Source: an uncultured bacterium (GTDB lineage: Bacteria > Cyanobacteriota > Vampirovibrionia > Gastranaerophilales > Gastranaerophilaceae). From it: DNA of 64,000 bases. The notes under the pieces are model-generated. The model was not told where the DNA came from, searched no databases, and saw only the letters and a list, made by a program, of their open reading frames with translations. Below are positions 17,801-25,990 of the stretch, piece after piece. The position numbers and the translations under genes are program-made. Within the stretch, counting starts at the first letter, position 1. Each line of letters starts with the position of its first letter. The DNA lies in NCBI GenBank assembly GCA_902792085.1, contig CADAYE010000004.1:1-64000 (forward strand), written 5' to 3'.

Positions 17801-18119
17801 TTCCTCTTATTGCATCTAATTGCTCTTTTCGGGACAATTCAGCTAATTGGTCATTATTATTTTCAATATATTCATCTAAAACTTGCTTTGCTTTCGTTGC
17901 ATCAGTACCTTGAGATTGCTGAGAAACCTCTGAAGCATCGGTTGCAGGTTTGACTGAAACTGAGCCTGATGCAGAAGACGAACTTGCAACAGGCTCTGCA
18001 GCACCGGAAGTGAATACAGAATTAGGAGCTTGAGTCTGCGCAGGTGTAGGTGGCACAGAAACTGTTGACTGCACCGGCGGAGTTATATGCTTTCTTTGTA
18101 TTTCTTCTGGTCCGCTCAT
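14802..18119 (-). CDS. Large uncharacterised protein with Ser/Thr linker and coiled coil
   Basis: A 1105-residue protein that I do not recognise. The N-terminal ~90 residues are Pro/Ala/Ser/Thr-rich. Residues ~100-700 are mostly helical and charged. A Ser/Thr/Asn linker (~770-850) precedes a long coiled coil rich in Glu, Ala, Lys and Gln (around QKQAELAAKEAKTDAEISQA). The last ~180 residues are again helical, with repeat-like short helices. There is no signal peptide or membrane segment. The ATG at 18119 (MSGPEEIQRKHITPP) is preferred to the open frame at 18170. It pairs with the next gene upstream, also lineage-specific. A scaffold or a non-classically secreted protein is possible. Confidence 0.75.
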   Translation of the reverse strand: MSGPEEIQRKHITPPVQSTVSVPPTPAQTQAPNSVFTSGAAEPVASSSSASGSVSVKPATDASEVSQQSQGTDATKAKQVLDEYIENNNDQLAELSRKEQLDAIRGMLSRKGDLTQEEQLILSLAEAELNSYEKPSDAAAADASDVSKNTVDASIKKVKTESEIRAEQKQKEYQDIYSQEGTAYEKNSRVIDKYLMENDSKYANLKSEKAKKQYRDNLIKSFREQMGLDSNITPAQRAVMHMNIAKLIINAGSDGSMIITPSSNGNPKCNLKKDEIDKKLSQITDTKLSKLLNNIEIDPSKPPKEQLHNIIDKILTETDPNYKKLESEDEKKSYIQKKLGEYTQKMFAVDITKLEDSEKESLELLALAAFKEVKSSGTSIDALLNTDKQQAFIAKVLTKNKKLLDKINDETTKLAFERALQKAEIYNTIRENNPNKKIHEKDILTVLEQMKKDGKIDGNKALEQLYEFYSNAKKMDEGLPDGKKMLDQEANTTSLVGVASLLGMTPEKFISKQLMDDKGHLLPKEKLIENLSNPALRSILGDGRDDVGVKLIQDYLLKQGCSKKEIAEILSKAGLFNRNTLINSLNRRESKFAADVTNGITEYGTEEELADVKGIAGVSTKILTPEDGKAYTLALNDNAYNLIADDFNRGIHTNWSQQQQDTYRNSMVTDINVPQERKSAFTRSYIVTGTAEQQLHDVQYLSKINDSAVTEGLAAAEQFVDASVKSQYSSYLDNAIKNNGYSADEVKNINTARETGQTSYERNSSSTDSTNSSSRTSQPTTTTTNPVNNNSSSTSKTSTASSSGGSAQTKPSASSASSTKVNISPANSNTVSQLRTQLAQLQYEHSIALRDKALDGLQHIIDKIQNDQQVRAQKQAELAAKEAKTDAEISQAIKEAETKSAQEQKKAEEQVAKETLAQIEEQEQLEKKYNIPIEKINKLKSAARNGDLATIYTELGTISADAQKHFVQYLSRKDTATIIGFIRNRSTDKSLIKELCRLNPGLIKSLDSNMLLDCGIAKADIIKYSDSHQLAVLMYDLAKVGNTRELNLFYEALGDDAPTVAANMSQPVPGDDRYFANLYRNMSTASNKVAMRYDIDKRVPRELWG

Positions 18120-18211
18120 TTTACACTTGCTTTCAAATAATTCATACGTATAATTATTGAAAAACGTCAATTAATATTTTTTTTCAATTACTCACAAAAT
18201 TGTTACATTTA

Positions 18212-18952
18212 TTAATAGAAAATAGTTTTCATTCTGGTTCTATTATTTGTTTCAGTAAAAGGGATTAAAGTTGCATTATTCCAAGAACTATTATTATCCA
18301 AAAGTTTTTGCAATTCTTGCGCACTTTTATCATCAATTCGCATTTCACTTCTCATTGCTCTGGTTTCGTTCCCATCATTATCCAACAATGTCTCATATAC
18401 TCTTATTGTATAAAATTCTTTCCCATCACCGGTGTTATGATAAATTAACTGCTCTATTTTAGGAGGCTCTGTATACTTGCTTTTTGCAACTTTACCACCC
18501 TTTTGAATGAGAAAAACATGAGTTACATCACGTTGGTAATCATAACCGGCATTTTTTGTTGTAGCAAAGAGCATGTCAAACTCAGCCAAAGGCATTGTTC
18601 CATGTATTACCTTTTTGATATCATAGAAATTCAAGCTTGCCCAGCCAAATGGCGGAGTGTCCTGCTTGGGCTGCTGTATCTCCGGGCTAACAATATAACT
18701 CAACTTTTCGGCTGAATTTGTTTCAGGCATAATCATTACAATCTGATTCGGACTATCCGTTTCAGGCATTGTAGGAATTTTACTGTTCAATGTCGCAGGA
18801 TTCATCGCAAGTAACACTATTACAGGCACTTTTGCCAAATCAGATGCTCTGTTTGAACTCACTGCAGGCACATTTTCATGCACTCTTTGCTTTTCGCCAA
18901 ACGAAAAGTTATTACTTCTAAAACCTAAATTACTGACCGCTTCTACTTTCAT
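18212..18952 (-). CDS. Uncharacterised protein
   Basis: A 247-residue protein without a recognised domain. The N-terminus (MKVEAVSNLGFRSNNFSFGE) is followed by one hydrophobic stretch (VPVIVLLAMNPATLN), a Pro-rich segment, and a C-terminal alpha/beta part with RDVTHVFLIQKGG and EFYTIRVYETLLD. The hydrophobic stretch is short for a membrane helix. The ATG at 18952 with upstream GGGGTG is preferred to the GTG at 18961. It lies 92 bases upstream of the 1105-residue gene on the same strand, so the two may be co-transcribed. Function unknown. Confidence 0.7.
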   Translation of the reverse strand: MKVEAVSNLGFRSNNFSFGEKQRVHENVPAVSSNRASDLAKVPVIVLLAMNPATLNSKIPTMPETDSPNQIVMIMPETNSAEKLSYIVSPEIQQPKQDTPPFGWASLNFYDIKKVIHGTMPLAEFDMLFATTKNAGYDYQRDVTHVFLIQKGGKVAKSKYTEPPKIEQLIYHNTGDGKEFYTIRVYETLLDNDGNETRAMRSEMRIDDKSAQELQKLLDNNSSWNNATLIPFTETNNRTRMKTIFY

Positions 18953-19012
18953 CTTTTTCACCCCATTTTATTTAATTATCCTGATGTTTCAGGCTTGTAT
19001 TATTAAATTGAT

Positions 19013-19193
19013 AGATTCTGAATCGAGTTCAGAATGACATTTTTGTTTTTTCTGTCACCCTGAATTTAGTTCAGGGTCTTTTATTGATAAGATTCTGAAA
19101 CAAGTTCAGAATGACATTTTTGTTTTTTCTGTCACCCTGAATTCAGTTCAGGGTCTTATTATTGATAGATTCTGAAACCAGTTCAGAATGACA
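19013..19193. repeat. CTGAA/TTCAG repeat array, 77-base period
   Basis: Five alternating palindromic units: forward units begin at 19013, 19090 and 19167 (GATTCTGAA, then AGTTCAGAATGACA), exactly 77 bases apart. Between them are inverted units (TGTCACCCTGAAT, then AGTTCAGGGTCT) at about 19052 and 19129. Spacers (TTTTTGTTTTTT) are identical. Confidence 0.9.
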
Positions 19194-19356
19194 ACTATAA
19201 ATTATATCAGTCGTTTTGAAATTTGTAAATTAGTATATACAAATTTCATATATCTTTACGATATCCTGACCATAAGATTATAAAACACAAAATTATTTTT
19301 TTTGCTACTTTGTTGTTTATTATTTATTTTTATAAAATGATATGTTGATTAATTGA

Positions 19357-19471
19357 AAAGATGCTGAAACAAGGTCATGATGACTGTTTGTGGTGTTTGT
19401 CACCATGAATTTAGTTCAGGGTCATTTTATTATCAAATTGAAAAGATGCTGAAACAAGTTCAGCATGACAG
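19357..19471. repeat. CTGAA/TTCAG repeat array, degenerate
   Basis: Forward-inverted-forward arrangement as in the larger array: AGATGCTGAAACAAGGTCAT, then TGTCACCATGAATTTAG with TTCAGGGTC, then AGATGCTGAAACAAGTTCAG. Its sequence differs from the 19013 array at several bases. Confidence 0.85.
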
Positions 19472-19477
19472 GTTTAA

Positions 19478-21016
19478 TTATAAATTAATCAGCCGTTCGC
19501 ACTCTTTTATTAAAAAATCTTTACCGGGCATTGTTTCAATAAAATCCCACGGTAAAATCTTGTTATAATCATAATTTTGGGTAACATAATAATCTGTATC
19601 AATTTTCAAATCTTTAGCACTTTTTTTGAATGCGCCGAGTTTTCCGCCCTGTTTGTAAACTTCAATTATAAAATCTGTTAAATTTTCATCCCCACGAGAA
19701 AGCAAAGCCTGCCAATAATCCCATTTTGCGCTTGATATTACCGCCTGAATTCCAAGTTTATGCAACTGTTTACGTAAATAGTCAGATTTTTTCTCAAGTG
19801 TTTTTTCATCCTCTCTGCCAAACCACTGAAACGGAGTATTTGCCTTTGGCACAAATGTTGAAAAGCCAAACGAAATATTAAAACCTTTAAACTTTTCTTT
19901 AATTCGCTTTGATAAATTCACAAGTTCTTCAATATCTTCCCATGTTTCAGTTGGCAGACCAATCATTCCGTAAAATTTTATCCCTTTCAGCCCGCAATTT
20001 TGGGCAACCTCAAGGGCTTTAAATATTTGTTCCTCCGTTAAGTGTTTATTTATTACCCGTCTTAACCTTTCGCTTCCTGCTTCAATTGCAAGAGTAAGGT
20101 TATTTTGTCCCGCATTAACAAGAGTTTGGACTATTTCAGGAGTAAAAGAATCCACTCTTAAAGATGAAATTCCCATTTCAATTTTTTCACCGTTTTTAAT
20201 TTTTTCTCCGACATAACCGCAAATTTTGTTAAAATCAGGATGTGCAGTGATTTGTGCGCCTAACAGGGCAATTTTATTTGTATATTTTAAACCTAAATCT
20301 ATGGTTTCAATAATTTTTTTATAGTCCACAAAGCGAATCGGCATATTCATATACGATGCAAGACAAAAACCGCACCGATTTGCGCAACCTCTTTCGACTT
20401 CGAGTATAAATGTATTTTTGAAAAACGCATTTTCACTGATTATCGGAGTATAAATACATTCAGAAAGTTTTTTTGTCACCTTAACAACCTTATCATTTAT
20501 TTTGGGAACATATATGCCGTTAATCTTTGAAAGTTGTTCAAGTTTTTGCGATTTTGTAAGATTTTTATTTTCAACGCAAAATCTGACAACATCAAGATTT
20601 ATATCTTCACCATCCCCAATTACCAAAAAATCAAAAATATTTTTATACGGTTCAGGGTTTGATGTAACAACAGGACCTCCTGCAAAAATTAAAGGTACAT
20701 TTTCGCTTCTGTCAGATGATTTGAAAGGAAATTTATTTTTATCAAGAAAAGATAATATATGAATAAAATCCATATCAAAAGTAAAAGAAAAGCCAATTAA
20801 ATCAACTTTTTCACGCATAATTTGTGTGGTTTTTGAATCCGAATAAACCCGCTCAATATTAACATCATTCATCATGTCAATCGCACGATAAAGCCACAAA
20901 TAACCCAATGACGACAGTGCAAACGACTCAGGTCCGGGGAAAACAAACCACATATTAAAATCGTAATTTTTATTTATATTTCGCTCGTATAAAAATTTTT
21001 CAGACGGATTGTTCAA
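19478..21016 (-). CDS. B12-binding-type radical SAM protein
   Basis: A 512-residue enzyme. The N-terminal ~180 residues form a cobalamin-binding-like Rossmann domain (LIGFSFTFDMDF, PLIFAGGPVVTSNPEPY, DFLVIGDGED). The radical SAM core follows, with the cluster motif CANRCGFC and later IEAGSERLRRVINK and KFYGMIGLPTETWEDI. This is the TIGR03960-like group often paired with TIGR03936 proteins; the reaction is not known. The start is TTG at 21016 with GGAG at 21027-21024, 7 bases away. It sits alone between two repeat clusters. Confidence 0.88.
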   Translation of the reverse strand: MNNPSEKFLYERNINKNYDFNMWFVFPGPESFALSSLGYLWLYRAIDMMNDVNIERVYSDSKTTQIMREKVDLIGFSFTFDMDFIHILSFLDKNKFPFKSSDRSENVPLIFAGGPVVTSNPEPYKNIFDFLVIGDGEDINLDVVRFCVENKNLTKSQKLEQLSKINGIYVPKINDKVVKVTKKLSECIYTPIISENAFFKNTFILEVERGCANRCGFCLASYMNMPIRFVDYKKIIETIDLGLKYTNKIALLGAQITAHPDFNKICGYVGEKIKNGEKIEMGISSLRVDSFTPEIVQTLVNAGQNNLTLAIEAGSERLRRVINKHLTEEQIFKALEVAQNCGLKGIKFYGMIGLPTETWEDIEELVNLSKRIKEKFKGFNISFGFSTFVPKANTPFQWFGREDEKTLEKKSDYLRKQLHKLGIQAVISSAKWDYWQALLSRGDENLTDFIIEVYKQGGKLGAFKKSAKDLKIDTDYYVTQNYDYNKILPWDFIETMPGKDFLIKECERLINL

Positions 21017-21400
21017 ATTCAGACTCCAAAAATTGCAAAATAATTATATACAATATTACGGTATATATTGTCGTTGCGAGGAGGCAATGGCTTGCCGATA
21101 AAGTAATCCGGTTATTTCATTGTTATCAACAAATTAAACGGCTGGATTGCTTTGCCCTAACGGGCAGTTAACGGCTTCGCCGACACATACAGGCTCACAA
21201 GGCTCATTATTATTTCGCCTGTTCGCTTTGTATCGCAATGACATGCTACTGTATAGTATATAATTACAAATAATTATAACATGAAAAGTTTAAAGTTTAT
21301 TTTGTTTGTGATATGATTTGATGTATATAATAAAAGGCTGGATTATTGCTACGCCCTATCAGGCTCGCAATGACAGGTATGACAGAAAGAGGTAAAAATT
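21017..21400. other. Intergenic region with mobile palindromic repeats
   Basis: A left-end copy of the GIY-YIG-associated repeat (about 21071-21110, TGTCGTTGCGAGGAGGCAAT), a right-end-type piece at 21140-21160, the 90-base module at 21161-21250, and a last right-end copy at 21336-21375 just before nusB. No gene is seen; no GIY-YIG start remnant is present here. Confidence 0.7.
21161..21250. repeat. 90-base interspersed repeat, copy 2
   Basis: Nearly identical to 6064-6153: CGGGCAGTTAACGGCTTCGC through GCCTGTTCGCTTTGTA to CGCAATGACATG. Confidence 0.88.
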
Positions 21401-22060
21401 ATGCAAGCCCGCAGAGCAGCAAGAGAATTAGCATTCATATTATTTTCACAGTTTGATGAAAAAATTTCAAATTACACAAAAGAAAATATGGATGACATTA
21501 TAATTAAATCAATAAGACTTTTAATAAGCAGTTCAAATGAAGAATTGAAAACATCTTTAGGCGCACTTATTGATATGAAAAACAGAATCGAAGACTACGA
21601 AGCTGAACACGATACTAATCTGAACAGACCGATGGGCGCATCAAACATTGCAGTTCCGATTGTAATGACATCTGAAATGGTAGAAAAAATTGATTCAATG
21701 ATTGATGTTGCGGAAAAAGCCATTTTAGGCCTTGAGATTGCTGAATTTACAGCACTTGATTCTCAGCCGGAAGTTAAAGATTTTGCGGTAAAAATTGCAC
21801 AGACTTACAGAGATAACAATCAAAAAATTGATCAAATTATCAGGGATTATGCAAAAGGCTGGGATTTTGACAGATTAGTAAAAATGGACAAAGACATTTT
21901 GCGTATTTCAATTTGCGAACTTTTGTTTATAAAAGAATCTCCGATGAAAGTTGTTGTAGATGAGGCAGTTGAACTTGCAAAAAAATATTCAACAGACGAT
22001 TCGGCATCATTTGTCAACGGAATTTTAGCAAAAGTCATTGTTGATAACGGAATTAAGTAA
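21401..22060 (+). CDS. nusB: Transcription antitermination factor NusB
   Basis: A 219-residue NusB. The N-terminal RRAARELAFILFSQFD and the C-terminal WDFDRLVKMDKDILRISICE, VVVDEAVELAKKYSTDDSAS and FVNGILAKV are diagnostic. It is longer than the ~140-residue E. coli protein because of an insertion around residues 50-110; long forms also occur in cyanobacteria. It acts with NusA, NusE and NusG in rRNA antitermination. AAGAGGT precedes the ATG. It is monocistronic and converges with trxB across a nested hairpin. Confidence 0.9.
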   Translation: MQARRAARELAFILFSQFDEKISNYTKENMDDIIIKSIRLLISSSNEELKTSLGALIDMKNRIEDYEAEHDTNLNRPMGASNIAVPIVMTSEMVEKIDSMIDVAEKAILGLEIAEFTALDSQPEVKDFAVKIAQTYRDNNQKIDQIIRDYAKGWDFDRLVKMDKDILRISICELLFIKESPMKVVVDEAVELAKKYSTDDSASFVNGILAKVIVDNGIK

Positions 22061-22070
22061 AGATAAATAA

Positions 22071-22125
22071 AATAAACGAATTTTAAGATTCTGAAGTAAA
22101 TTCAGAATGACAAAATTCGTTTATT
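22071..22125. terminator. Bidirectional terminator with a palindromic repeat in its loop
   Basis: A perfect 14-bp outer stem (22071-22084 with 22112-22125, AATAAACGAATTTT) encloses an 8-bp inner stem, ATTCTGAA (22088-22095) with TTCAGAAT (22101-22108), which is a CTGAA/TTCAG family repeat. It separates convergent nusB and trxB. Confidence 0.85.
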
Positions 22126-22137
22126 ATTAATTTATAT

Positions 22138-23076
22138 CTATACTGTAACTTCTTTTAGTGCCTGAACATACTTTGTTGCATAAACCGCACCAATTGCCCC
22201 GTCAGATGCTGCAGTAATAACCTGTCTTAACGGAGTATTACGAACATCTCCGACAGCATAAACACCTTCTAAAGATGTTTTCATAGTTTCGTCAGTCAAG
22301 ATAAATCCTCTTGCATCCTGTTCGATTTGACCGTTAATATTATCTACATTGGGTAACATTCCGATATATGGGAAGACACCGTCAGTTTTTAAATTTGTAA
22401 CATTATTTGTTTTTACATTTTTAATAACAAGGTGAGTAACCAAATCTTCTCCGCAAACTTCTTCTACAACACTATCCCAGACAAATTCGATTTTGTCGTT
22501 TTTAAATGCTCTTTCCTGAATGATTTTATCTGCGCGAAGTTCGTTTCTACGGTGGATAATATAAACTTTTGATGCAAATTTAGTAAGATACATAGCTTCT
22601 TCAACCGCAGAATTCCCACCACCGACAACAGCGACAACTTTGTCTTGATAAAATGAACCATCACAAACAGCACAGTAACTAACCCCCCTGCCAATGTATT
22701 CAATTTCACCTTTAACACCAAGTTTCATTGGTTTTGCTCCCGTTGCAATAATAACGGATTTAGCCTTAAAAATACCTTCCTTTGTAGTTATAACTTTTGG
22801 ATTTGAAACTAAATCAACAGACTCAATTTCCTGCATAGGAAATTTTTGAACCCCGAACATATCTGCATGCTCTTCAAATTTTTCCATCAAATCAAATCCG
22901 CCAATTTTTTTCATCCCGGGATAATTTTCAAGTTCAAGATAATTTGACGGCTGACCGCCTAACATGCTTACATCAATTATCGCTGTGCTTGCTGCCCCTC
23001 TTGCACTGTATAATGCGGCACTGAAACCCGCAGGGCCTCCCCCTAAAATCACTACATCAAAATCATAAGTTTCCAT
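22138..23076 (-). CDS. trxB: Thioredoxin reductase
   Basis: A 312-residue low-molecular-weight NADPH-thioredoxin reductase. It has the FAD motif GGGPAG (12-17), the redox disulfide CAVC (135-138), an NADPH motif GGGNSAVEEA, and the C-terminal FAD-binding piece GVYAVGDVRNTPLRQVITAA. It keeps thioredoxin reduced in the cytoplasm. The gene upstream, 21 bases away on the same strand, encodes a small exported protein, so the two may share a transcript. Confidence 0.95.
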   Translation of the reverse strand: METYDFDVVILGGGPAGFSAALYSARGAASTAIIDVSMLGGQPSNYLELENYPGMKKIGGFDLMEKFEEHADMFGVQKFPMQEIESVDLVSNPKVITTKEGIFKAKSVIIATGAKPMKLGVKGEIEYIGRGVSYCAVCDGSFYQDKVVAVVGGGNSAVEEAMYLTKFASKVYIIHRRNELRADKIIQERAFKNDKIEFVWDSVVEEVCGEDLVTHLVIKNVKTNNVTNLKTDGVFPYIGMLPNVDNINGQIEQDARGFILTDETMKTSLEGVYAVGDVRNTPLRQVITAASDGAIGAVYATKYVQALKEVTV

Positions 23077-23097
23077 TATATATAGTCCTCACTTCCC

Positions 23098-23577
23098 CTA
23101 ATCTTGTACTATACCGCCTCCGATTTTTTCTCCTTTAATTTTATACTTTGCGGATTCGGTTTTTACTATTTTACCACCAACATAAGTATCTATTTTAATG
23201 TAATCGTAACCTTCAAAATAATCGCCGTCAATATATATATCGGCTTTATCCGTCAGTTTTTTCTTACCGTAATTTCCGTTTTTGGTAAAGATAACATGCC
23301 TTTGGTCAGAATCCTCAACATTAATCTCTGCTTTTGCGCCATTGAACATGTTATATAAAGTTATGACGTTGCCTGTGCATGACAAGTTCCACATATCTAA
23401 ACTTTTTTCTTTAAAAATATCAGAATTTTTATCAACTCTTTGTGATGTAACTCTCCATGTCCCGTAAAAAGATTTTGGAACCATTGTAACAGAACCTGTT
23501 AACAAGGTTGGTTGCTGCGCCATGGTATTACAAACTCCAAAAAATAACAGGAAAAATAGTACAAATAATTTCTTCAT
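23098..23577 (-). CDS. Small exported protein of unknown function
   Basis: A 159-residue protein with a clear signal peptide (MKKLFVLFFLLFFGVCNTMA, cleavage probably before QQPTLL). The mature part is beta-rich (GTWRVTSQRVDKNSD, CTGNVITLYNMFNGAKAEIN, YDYIKIDTYVGGKIVKTESA), suggesting a small lipocalin- or barrel-like periplasmic protein. FGVC is a poor lipobox, so a lipoprotein is less likely. ATG 23577 is chosen as the signal-peptide start; the frame open to 23661 only adds improbable residues. Function unknown. Confidence 0.75.
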   Translation of the reverse strand: MKKLFVLFFLLFFGVCNTMAQQPTLLTGSVTMVPKSFYGTWRVTSQRVDKNSDIFKEKSLDMWNLSCTGNVITLYNMFNGAKAEINVEDSDQRHVIFTKNGNYGKKKLTDKADIYIDGDYFEGYDYIKIDTYVGGKIVKTESAKYKIKGEKIGGGIVQD

Positions 23578-23748
23578 ATAAATATTTTTAATGAAATATT
23601 GTAATTTGTCATCATTCAACTGATACAAAATTAAATAATAATTGTAACGATATATTAACAAAGGATATAAATTATTAAAGATTTAATAAAAATAAGCCGA
23701 CAAAAAGAATAATAAAACTATAAGGAAAATTGAAAGGACTGTATTACA

Positions 23749-25920
23749 ATGGGATTGGCAGCATCACAAGCAAGATTATTGACCATAACTGCAAGACTCG
23801 CAGACAATGAATTGCGCTCGCAGACCATTAATAATGCTAAAATGCGCCTTGCAACCCAAAGTGCGCAAGCAAGTGATGAATATGTTTCGGCCTTAAATAA
23901 TGCCCAAATGATGTTTTCTAATGTAGGAACAGACGGTTTAACACAAAAACAGGCATTGACATTTAACGCGTTAACACAATACAGTCAATACAATACTCAA
24001 TATGGCATCGTGAATTCTGCAGGAATGATTATGGTCAGCGAAGAAGATGCTGCAATATTTAAAAATACAAGTAATAATCTTGAAGAATTTTTGAAAGCAC
24101 ATGGTCTTGAATGGGAAACAACATTTTTCGATGAAACAAGCGGCAATTTAGCAAAAAAAATTCAGGATTTCTACGGTACAGGCTCTTATCAGTATCTTGG
24201 AAATTTGTTCAGTGGAATGTCAAATGAAGAGATGAAACAACTGTATCTTGATTCTTTAAGCGAAAAATCTTCTATTGAAAAACTTAACTATCAAAAAGCA
24301 GCGCGAAATTACTATACTGAAGTGCTTTCTCTATATAAAAATGCTGCACCTGAATTACGTCAGGAAATTTTAGACCCTACAAACAGTGATATTAATGAAG
24401 AAAATATCGCAAATGCAATAGCAGGATTGAGAAATCATGCTCCGGATTCAGATGGAACAACATCATCATGGGTAAAAAGAGAATTACTTGGCGGTAATAA
24501 AGAAATAAATGATGGTATAATAGATAATGACATAGATGGCGGTGCAAAATTTGCATTGAATTATCTTACGGGAAATAATCCTTCAGGACAAAACTATTTA
24601 AACAATGGTTACGAAGATAAACTCCGAAAAACCGTAGTTTCATTAACAGATAGTACCCGAATCCCCGGGAATGCGGGTTTCGCCACAGAAACAACACAGA
24701 TTGTAAAGGAAGATTTAGGTCAAAAAGAATATAAAAAACCAGGGGGAGATGTAGGCTATTACGATCAGGGTATTCAATATACATTTGGTTCTGACCCTAC
24801 TTTCACTATTATTGTAGGCGCTCAGGAAATAACAAATACCGTTTATAATACTCCGGGAGATCCGAATAGTGGAGTCGCTTATGAAGAGGTAAGTAGTCCG
24901 ACAAATAGTATAACCTGTAGTGACCCCAACTATACACTCCCTGTTGTATCCGGGCTTCGTATTACAACAAGTACTGGTGATGAACGTAAAACAAATTTTG
25001 AAGATCATACAGTACGAAGTAATATTATAAATCAAATATATAAAGAAGAAATAGGCGTAGGAGTTACTGAATACAGATATGTAAATATATATGAAGATGA
25101 CCCAAGCCACACTCCTGAGTATTATGTATGCAAGGTTCCTATTGGTGCGAGTGCAACAAAAGAATCTGTTTACAAACAATTAGCAGCATGGTATCTTGAA
25201 TGTGTACTTGATACCGAAGCCGCATTTAACTACTATAATTATGCCGCTGGGAACACTGATGCTCTCACGTTACAAGGCTATAATAATGCAATGGCAGACT
25301 TTAGTGTTTACGGTGTTTCAGTTTCTATCCCGGATCAAGCAAATTGTCTTATTGATTTCAATGAAATGGTAAAGGTTCAAGGGTTGACAAGAAACGGCGT
25401 AAACGCATACATGAAAAGTGTATTGGATTCATATATGGCGGATTTGATGCTTGATGTTCTCGGGGAGCCGAAATATGCATGGGTTGATAAAAATGATCCT
25501 GCAAATGTTGGTAATGCTGATGCAAAAGCTCAGTGGCTGACAAACTTATTCAACAGGATGCAAAAAGGTTACAAAGTTTTAGAAAACGGGCTTGCGAAAT
25601 CTCAAGAATGGCTTGAATATGCATTTGAAAGCGGTCTTGTATCTATGGAACAGGTTGACCTTTCTCGCAATTGGATTTCAATGGATTACAAATCCTGCTC
25701 TAACATTTATGAAGAAACAGATAACTCTGCTAAGGTATCAAAAGCCGAAGCAAAATATAACAGAGCAATGAATGATATTAAACAAAAAGACGGTATGTTT
25801 GACCTTCAACTAAAAAATATTGATACTGAACATTCCGCGCTGCAGACCGAATACGATGTAATTAAAGATGTAATGAAAAAGAATATAGAAAGGACAATGA
25901 AATTCGACCAAAACGGATAA
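23749..25920 (+). CDS. Large protein with conserved helical ends, possible export substrate
   Basis: A 723-residue protein that I cannot name. The N-terminus is MGLAASQARLLTITARLADN followed by a helix with NNAKMRLATQSAQASDEYVS. The last ~60 residues are a coiled coil (SKAEAKYNRAMNDIKQKD through ALQTEYDVIKDVMKKNIERT). The middle is variable, beta-rich and Asn/Thr-rich. Helical, signal-peptide-free ends around a variable centre resemble flagellar axial proteins (FlgK/FlgL/flagellin style) or type III-like substrates; this is shape analogy only. GAAAGGA precedes the ATG. A bidirectional terminator follows. Confidence 0.75.
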   Translation: MGLAASQARLLTITARLADNELRSQTINNAKMRLATQSAQASDEYVSALNNAQMMFSNVGTDGLTQKQALTFNALTQYSQYNTQYGIVNSAGMIMVSEEDAAIFKNTSNNLEEFLKAHGLEWETTFFDETSGNLAKKIQDFYGTGSYQYLGNLFSGMSNEEMKQLYLDSLSEKSSIEKLNYQKAARNYYTEVLSLYKNAAPELRQEILDPTNSDINEENIANAIAGLRNHAPDSDGTTSSWVKRELLGGNKEINDGIIDNDIDGGAKFALNYLTGNNPSGQNYLNNGYEDKLRKTVVSLTDSTRIPGNAGFATETTQIVKEDLGQKEYKKPGGDVGYYDQGIQYTFGSDPTFTIIVGAQEITNTVYNTPGDPNSGVAYEEVSSPTNSITCSDPNYTLPVVSGLRITTSTGDERKTNFEDHTVRSNIINQIYKEEIGVGVTEYRYVNIYEDDPSHTPEYYVCKVPIGASATKESVYKQLAAWYLECVLDTEAAFNYYNYAAGNTDALTLQGYNNAMADFSVYGVSVSIPDQANCLIDFNEMVKVQGLTRNGVNAYMKSVLDSYMADLMLDVLGEPKYAWVDKNDPANVGNADAKAQWLTNLFNRMQKGYKVLENGLAKSQEWLEYAFESGLVSMEQVDLSRNWISMDYKSCSNIYEETDNSAKVSKAEAKYNRAMNDIKQKDGMFDLQLKNIDTEHSALQTEYDVIKDVMKKNIERTMKFDQNG

Positions 25921-25940
25921 AATAAAATTTAGAAATAGAA

Positions 25941-25973
25941 AAGAAACAGGCAGTTATACCTGTTTCTTTTTGT
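25941..25973. terminator. Bidirectional terminator
   Basis: AAGAAACAGG (25941-25950) pairs with CCTGTTTCTT (25959-25968), flanked by A and T runs. It serves the upstream plus-strand gene and minus-strand valS. Confidence 0.88.
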
Positions 25974-25990
25974 TAGTAACAAAAACACAA

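Larger units (their letters stand above)
18962..19477. other. Intergenic region filled by palindromic repeats
   Basis: No gene is seen. It contains the 77-base tandem array at 19013-19193 and a related pair at 19357-19471, separated by plain A/T-rich sequence. Confidence 0.75.

Noticed and set aside
19013-19471. Regularly spaced repeats that might be a CRISPR array
   Set aside because: Units alternate in orientation, spacers are identical and T-rich, and no cas genes are present; this is a palindromic repeat array.
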